From Paenacidovorax monticola (GTDB taxonomy: Bacteria > Pseudomonadota > Gammaproteobacteria > Burkholderiales > Burkholderiaceae_C): a DNA stretch of 64,000 nt. The position numbers and the translations under genes were made by a program. The notes below the pieces were generated by a model. The model did no database searches. It saw nothing but the letters and a program-made list of their open reading frames with translations, and had not been told where the DNA came from. Every line of letters begins with the position of its first letter. Position 1 is the stretch's first letter. This document shows positions 59,695 to 64,000 of the stretch, in pieces. The stretch spans positions 2,666,001 to 2,730,000 of the forward strand of contig NZ_CP060790.1 in the NCBI RefSeq assembly GCF_014489595.1. Direction: 5' to 3'.

Positions 59695-61319
59695 TGCAGG
59701 GCCGGTTCCTCCTCTCCTGGGCGGCCTGCGCGGCGCTGGCGCTGCCCGGCGCCGCGGCGGCCGATCCGCCCCTGGCCGCCGGGGCCTCCCTGCAAGGCCG
59801 CCTGGCTCCGGGCCAGGCCCTGCGCTGGGGCGTACAGGTGCCCGCCGGCCACGTGGTGCAGGGCGACTTCGACGGCCCCGCGTCCACGCTCGACCTGCTC
59901 GGCGCCGACGGGCGCCACCTGCGCCGGCTGGCGGGCGCGGACAACGGCCCGCAAGGCTTCACCTGGCAGGTGCAGGCCGCACAGCAGTTGCAGGTCCAGG
60001 CCGGCCCGCAGGGGGGCGCCTACGCGCTGCACCTGCGCCGCGCACTGCCCCCCGCAGCCGGCGAAGCACCCGGCACGCCCCGTCCGGAAAGCCCGCGCCT
60101 GCAGGCACTCGTGCAAACGCTCGCCGCCGGCGGCGGCACCGAGGACTTCTGGCAGGAGCGCGCCCGGCAGGGCTCACCGCTGGTCGAGCCGCTGTCGGAA
60201 CACGAATCGCTGGTCACCTTCCTGTGGCGCGGCACGCCGGAGACACGCAGCGTGCGCCTGTTCGGCAGCCCTTCGGGCAACCACGACCCGCTGCAGCGGC
60301 TGGGTGGCAGCGACGTGTGGTGGACGAGCTTTCGCATGCCCGCGAGCGCACGCCTGTCCTACCGCCTCGCGCCCGACGTGCCGCAGGTGCAGGGCAGCGC
60401 GCAGGACCAGCGCCGCATGATCCTCTCCACCGCGCAACGCGACCCGCTCAACCCGCGCGTGTTCCCGGCGCAGGCCGATGCGCAGCTCGACGCCTTCCAG
60501 GGCTTCTCGGTGCTGGAACTGCCCCAGGCACCGCCGCAGCCTTGGACCGCCGCGCGCCCCGGCGTGGCCGAGGGCACGCTCGCGCGCCACGAGATCGCCA
60601 GCCGCATTCTGGGCAACCAGCGCCCGGTCTGGATCTACCGCCCCGCCCATGCCGAGCCCCAGGCGCTGCTCGTGCTGTTCGACGCCCACGCCTACCGGCA
60701 GGACGTACCCACGCCGCACATCGTGGACAACCTGGTGGCCGAAGGCCTGATCCCGCCCACGGCCGTGGTGCTGGTGGCCAACCCCAGCCCCGAGGCACGT
60801 GCCGCCGAACTGCCGCCCAACCCGGCGTTCGCGCGCTTCCTCGACGAGGAACTCATGCCCTGGGTGCATGCCCAGGGCCTGGCGCAGCCGCCCGAGACCA
60901 CGGTGATCGCCGGGTCGAGCTACGGCGGCCTCGCCTCGGCCTATGCGGGCCTGATGCTGCCGCATCGCTTCGGCCGCGTGCTGAGCCTGTCGGGCTCGTA
61001 CTGGTGGGCGCCCCCGGGCGAGCAGCCGGGCTGGATGATGCGCACCTACGCCGAGGCGCCGCCACGCCCCGTGCGCTTCTACCTCGATGCCGGCCGCTAC
61101 GAAGGCGCACGCGGCGGGCAGGACGGCATCCTCGAGACCAACCGCCACCTGGCCGACGTGCTGCGCGCCAAGGGCTACGCCGTCACCCAGCGCGAGCACG
61201 CCACGGGCCACGACTACCTGCACTGGCAGGGCGCGCTGGGCTGCGGGCTCGTGGCGCTGCTCAACCCGGCGCGCTTCGCGCAGGGGCTGCCGGCCTGTGA
61301 CGGACTGAGCAGTCGCTGA
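59694..61319 (+). CDS. Fes-like ferric siderophore esterase, predicted exported
   Basis: The product is 541 aa. The N-terminal half is the Fes-type lid domain (ESLVTFLWRGTPETRSVRLF; MPASARLSYRLAPDVPQ). The C-terminal half is an alpha/beta hydrolase of the esterase D type with the nucleophile in VIAGSSYGGLASAYAG (about residue 407) and a late catalytic His in EHATGHDYLHW. Fes hydrolyses the trilactone of ferric enterobactin. Here a signal peptide (MQGRFLLSWAACAALALPGA) predicts a periplasmic location, unlike cytoplasmic Fes and more like IroE. Its ATG shares one base with the receptor's stop (TGATG). Confidence 0.88.
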   Translation: MQGRFLLSWAACAALALPGAAAADPPLAAGASLQGRLAPGQALRWGVQVPAGHVVQGDFDGPASTLDLLGADGRHLRRLAGADNGPQGFTWQVQAAQQLQVQAGPQGGAYALHLRRALPPAAGEAPGTPRPESPRLQALVQTLAAGGGTEDFWQERARQGSPLVEPLSEHESLVTFLWRGTPETRSVRLFGSPSGNHDPLQRLGGSDVWWTSFRMPASARLSYRLAPDVPQVQGSAQDQRRMILSTAQRDPLNPRVFPAQADAQLDAFQGFSVLELPQAPPQPWTAARPGVAEGTLARHEIASRILGNQRPVWIYRPAHAEPQALLVLFDAHAYRQDVPTPHIVDNLVAEGLIPPTAVVLVANPSPEARAAELPPNPAFARFLDEELMPWVHAQGLAQPPETTVIAGSSYGGLASAYAGLMLPHRFGRVLSLSGSYWWAPPGEQPGWMMRTYAEAPPRPVRFYLDAGRYEGARGGQDGILETNRHLADVLRAKGYAVTQREHATGHDYLHWQGALGCGLVALLNPARFAQGLPACDGLSSR

Positions 61320-61320
61320 C

Positions 61321-62457
61321 TCAGGGCACCGCCACCGCGCAGCGGTTACGGCCCTGGTGCTTGGCCTCGTACAGCGCGGCATCGGCCCGCGCGACGAGCG
61401 AGGCCGACGCGCTGGCGCCACCGGCCTCCTGGTGCGGCACCTGGCTGCACACACCCGCGCTGATCGTGACCCAGGGCTCCACCAGCGAGTCCGCGTGCGG
61501 CAGGCCCAGGGCACGCACCTCCCGCACCATGCTCTGCGCCATGGCGACGACCCCCGCCTCTTCGGTATCGGGCAGCACCACGGCCAGCTCCTCCCCACCG
61601 TAGCGGGCCACCAGGTCGGTGCTGCGGCGCACGCAGCGGGAGACGGCCTGGGCCACGGCCTGCAGACAGCTGTCGCCCTGCTGGTGGCCGTAGCGGTCGT
61701 TGTAGCGCTTGAAATGGTCCACGTCGATCATGACCAGCCCCACGGGCCGCCGGGCGCGGCGCGCCAGCGCGCAGGCCTGCTCCAGCCACTCGTTGAAATG
61801 CGCACGGTTGGCGATGCCCAGCAGCGCATCGGTGCGCGAGAGGGTGCGCAGGCGCTCGTTGGCCGCCTCCAGCTCCTGCGTGCGCAGGGCCACGCGCTCC
61901 TCCAGATGCTGGTTGGCGGCGGCCAGCTGCGCGTTCTGCACCGACAGCGCGGAGTACAGCTTGCTGATCATCTTGAGCAGCGCCTGGATGCCGTTGTCGT
62001 GCGCCTCGCGCTCGCGCTCGAAGGCTTCTGCCGCGCTCAGCCCCTGGCGGATGGAGGCGATCTGCCGCGCCATCGACTGGTCGATGCCCAGGATGTGCAG
62101 GCCCAGCCACGAGGTCAGAAAGTCCACCAGCGTGGTGCCCGCATCGGCCATGGAGCTGCGCTGCAGCCACAGCATGCGCACCTGTTCCACGAACTGCTGG
62201 TGCAGCAGGCGGTGGCTTTCGAGGTGGCGCGCGTCCAGGCCGCAGCGCTCCATCATCCCTTCCTCCTCGCGGAAGTGGTACGCGGTGTAGGCGAGCAGGC
62301 GGCCGTAGACGTCGGCCAGCAGCGCCTCGCCGCCGCTCGCTGGCGAGAACAGCGCCTGGCTCAGCTCGTTGAACAGGTCCACCAGCGCGCGGTGCTGCAC
62401 GTCCACCACGTCCAGGCCCGTGACGAAGCCATCATCCCAAACGAAAGAGGTATCCAT
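61321..62457 (-). CDS. Hemerythrin-GGDEF diguanylate cyclase
   Basis: The product is 378 aa from the ATG at 62457 (an in-frame ATG 21 nt upstream is possible). Residues about 1-130 form a bacteriohemerythrin: DVVDVQHRALVDLFNEL, YHFREEEGMMERCGL, HLESHRLLHQQF and HILGIDQ, giving the His/Glu/Asp ligands of a di-iron site. A coiled-coil linker (NQHLEERVALRTQELEAANE) leads to a GGDEF domain with active site RYGGEELAVV and an I-site RSTD upstream for product inhibition. It should make cyclic-di-GMP in response to oxygen or redox state. Convergent to the esterase gene with only 1 nt between. Confidence 0.93.
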   Translation of the reverse strand: MDTSFVWDDGFVTGLDVVDVQHRALVDLFNELSQALFSPASGGEALLADVYGRLLAYTAYHFREEEGMMERCGLDARHLESHRLLHQQFVEQVRMLWLQRSSMADAGTTLVDFLTSWLGLHILGIDQSMARQIASIRQGLSAAEAFEREREAHDNGIQALLKMISKLYSALSVQNAQLAAANQHLEERVALRTQELEAANERLRTLSRTDALLGIANRAHFNEWLEQACALARRARRPVGLVMIDVDHFKRYNDRYGHQQGDSCLQAVAQAVSRCVRRSTDLVARYGGEELAVVLPDTEEAGVVAMAQSMVREVRALGLPHADSLVEPWVTISAGVCSQVPHQEAGGASASASLVARADAALYEAKHQGRNRCAVAVP

Positions 62458-62679
62458 GCGAACGCACCCTTGCCCCATGTCATGACACGGGCAGGAGTCT
62501 AGGGATGCCGGCCATTCGGGAATTGACCTCTCTCAAACTCCGGCGGCCCGGGGCACGGCGCACCCGCAAACGCGTCCGGGCCGCCGCCGCAGTAGCCGGC
62601 GCCTGCACGGGGCCACGCTCCGTGGGACAATCGCGCGCTGTTTTTCTTGGAACGGGCCCGTCCGGCCCTCAAGCCCCGC

Positions 62680-63777
62680 ATGCCAGCCGCCGATCCATCC
62701 CCCCGCACCTTCACGCTCAGCGACTTCGACTTCGAACTGCCCGAGCTGCTCATCGCCCAGCATCCCGCCCCCGAGCGCAGCGGATCGCGCCTGCTCGACG
62801 GGCGCGCATCGCCCCCCACCGACCGCATCTTCCGCGAGCTGCCCGGCCTGCTGCGCGAGGGCGACCTGCTCGTGTTCAACGACACGCGCGTGGTCAAGGC
62901 GCGCGTGTTCGGCGAGAAAGCCAGCGGCGGCAAGCTGGAGTTGCTGATTGAGCGCGTGCTCACCGGCAACGAGGTCGTGGCGCACATGAAGGTCAGCAAG
63001 AAGCCGCTGCCCGGCTCCACGGTGCACATGGCCGGCGGCGCGGCGCGCGGCGGCTTCGATGCGACGCTGCTCTCGCGCTGGCCCGACGAGAACGGCCCGC
63101 TGTTCCGCTTTGCACTGCGCGGCCCCACGGGCGAGACCCCCTGGGAGCTGATGGAGCGCCATGGCCACCTGCCGCTGCCGCCCTACATCGAGCGCCAGCA
63201 GAACAGCGGCCACGACCCCGACGCCGCCGAGGACAGCCAGCGCTACCAGACCGTGTTTGCGCGCGCCCCCGGCGCCGTGGCCGCGCCCACGGCGGCGCTG
63301 CACTTCGACGAGGCCGTGCTGGCCCAGCTGGCCGAACGCGGCGTGGAGCGCGCCAGCGTCACGCTGCACGTGGGCGCGGGCACCTTCCAGCCCGTGAAGA
63401 CCGAGAACCTGGCCGAGCACCAGATGCACAGCGAGTGGTACGAGGTGCCCCTGGCTACGCTGGCGGCGCTCGAGCGCTGCCGCCAGCGCGGCGGCCGCGT
63501 GGTGGCCGTGGGCACGACCACGGTGCGCACGCTCGAATCCTGGGCCCGCAGCGGCCAGGCCACGGGCGACACCAACATCTTCATCACGCCGGGCTTTGCG
63601 TTCCAGGTGGTCGATCTGCTCGTGACCAACTTCCACCTGCCCAAGAGCACGCTGATGATGCTGGTCTCGGCCTTCGCGGGCTACGAGCACGTCATGCAGC
63701 TCTACCGCCACGCGATCGCCCAGCGCTACCGCTTCTTCAGCTATGGCGACTCCATGTTGCTGGAGCGCAGGCACTGA
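62680..63777 (+). CDS. queA: S-adenosylmethionine:tRNA ribosyltransferase-isomerase
   Basis: The product is 365 aa. Conserved segments: [58 protein letters not shown], and [20 protein letters not shown]. It carries out the penultimate step of queuosine formation in tRNA. The ATG at 62680 matches the family start; a TTG 33 nt upstream is unlikely. The usual partner tgt may lie beyond the window. Confidence 0.94.
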   Translation: MPAADPSPRTFTLSDFDFELPELLIAQHPAPERSGSRLLDGRASPPTDRIFRELPGLLREGDLLVFNDTRVVKARVFGEKASGGKLELLIERVLTGNEVVAHMKVSKKPLPGSTVHMAGGAARGGFDATLLSRWPDENGPLFRFALRGPTGETPWELMERHGHLPLPPYIERQQNSGHDPDAAEDSQRYQTVFARAPGAVAAPTAALHFDEAVLAQLAERGVERASVTLHVGAGTFQPVKTENLAEHQMHSEWYEVPLATLAALERCRQRGGRVVAVGTTTVRTLESWARSGQATGDTNIFITPGFAFQVVDLLVTNFHLPKSTLMMLVSAFAGYEHVMQLYRHAIAQRYRFFSYGDSMLLERRH

Positions 63778-64000
63778 TGGCTTCGGCGGCCACACCCAGC
63801 GCGCGCCAGCGCTCGGCCCTTGCCGGCATCGGCCTCACCGTGGGGGCCTGTGCCTTCTTCGCCCTGCTGGACACGGCCACGAAAATAGCGAGCGCGGCCG
63901 TGCCGCTGCTCATGGCGCTGTGGATGCGCTACCTGTTCCAGTCGCTGCTCACCTCGGCCTATGTGCTGCCGCGCACAGGCTGGCGCCTGCCACGCACCGA
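63777..64000 (+). CDS. EamA/DMT-family transporter, truncated at the window edge
   Basis: The gene starts at the ATG sharing one base with the queA stop (TGATG) and runs off the right edge after 74 codons. The start [20 protein letters not shown] is followed by TVGACAFFALLDTATKIASA and PLLMALWMRYLFQSLLTSAY, the first two helices of a drug/metabolite transporter with the typical FA-x-x-D-x-x-K pattern. Substrate unknown. Confidence 0.75.
   Translation, partial: MASAATPSARQRSALAGIGLTVGACAFFALLDTATKIASAAVPLLMALWMRYLFQSLLTSAYVLPRTGWRLPRT

Noticed and set aside
62458..62679. The 222-bp gap between the hemerythrin-GGDEF gene and queA
   Set aside because: I see no convincing promoter, hairpin or small gene beyond what the divergent starts require.

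Overview
The window is about 64 kb of very GC-rich, gene-dense DNA from a bacterial chromosome. It most likely comes from a betaproteobacterium of the Burkholderiales, probably Comamonadaceae (Acidovorax-like). The pointers are a PhaM-type polyhydroxyalkanoate granule protein, a Bug-type periplasmic binding protein, the GlpV/PQSTU glycerol ABC importer beside glpD-glpR-glpK, a tandem glycine riboswitch before a D-amino acid dehydrogenase, and short dispersed repeats of a kind I recall from this family. This placement rests on gene content and recall, not on a search.

Layout. 1-2.8 kb (mostly minus): small envelope genes (DUF2145, a secreted hypothetical, YiaA/B-type) and a LysE exporter with a divergent Lrp/AsnC regulator. 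3.3-7.6 kb: ACC deaminase (acdS) with its divergent Lrp-type regulator, then a Bug solute-binding protein and an amidase. 7.6-10.9 kb (minus): a lipid-like operon of a CREST/ceramidase-type membrane protein, an LplT-like permease fused to a PlsC acyltransferase, and an HEXXH protein. 11-15.2 kb: an XRE regulator, a TetR-DUF2867-ABC1 kinase operon and a YXWGXW protein. 15.2-20.6 kb: glycine riboswitch and dadA, a FIST protein, PhaM, a PCuAC copper chaperone with a DUF2946 partner, and a VOC protein. 20.6-21.1 kb: a pirin remnant, a bidirectional terminator and initiator tRNA-fMet. 21.1-29.9 kb (minus): the spc and alpha ribosomal operons, rplN to rplQ, with secY and rpoA. 30-40.5 kb: a complete glycerol locus (glpD, the six-gene ABC importer, divergent glpR, glpK). 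40.5-54.8 kb: proC, ubiA, CYTH-CHAD, dps, an M20 lipoprotein, recG-membrane protein-oxyR, an HD-GYP protein, PfkB-AraC and a fumarylacetoacetase-like lipoprotein. 55-61.3 kb: a Fur-type promoter driving a siderophore-uptake operon (two small membrane proteins, a PepSY protein, a TonB receptor and an exported Fes-like esterase). 61.3-64 kb: a hemerythrin-GGDEF protein, queA and a truncated EamA transporter.

Most striking observations. (1) Seven genes are each broken by the apparent loss of one base in, or close to, a run of four G or C. One is rpsH, which encodes essential ribosomal protein S8. Adding one base restores a plausible full-length product in every case, so these are most simply homopolymer undercalls in the sequence and should not be read as pseudogenes. 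(2) A roughly 270-bp element with 24-bp terminal inverted repeats sits directly behind the start codon of the PepSY gene and is open in frame. (3) A repeat-like 84-bp segment is inserted in frame in recG. (4) The two glycerol ABC ATPases carry complementary motif defects that predict one canonical and one degenerate ATP site. (5) The same inverted repeat, with the same 7-nt spacing, occurs at the XRE gene start and upstream of the YiaA/B operon. (6) The CREST / LplT-PlsC / HEXXH operon is a candidate undescribed lipid-handling system.
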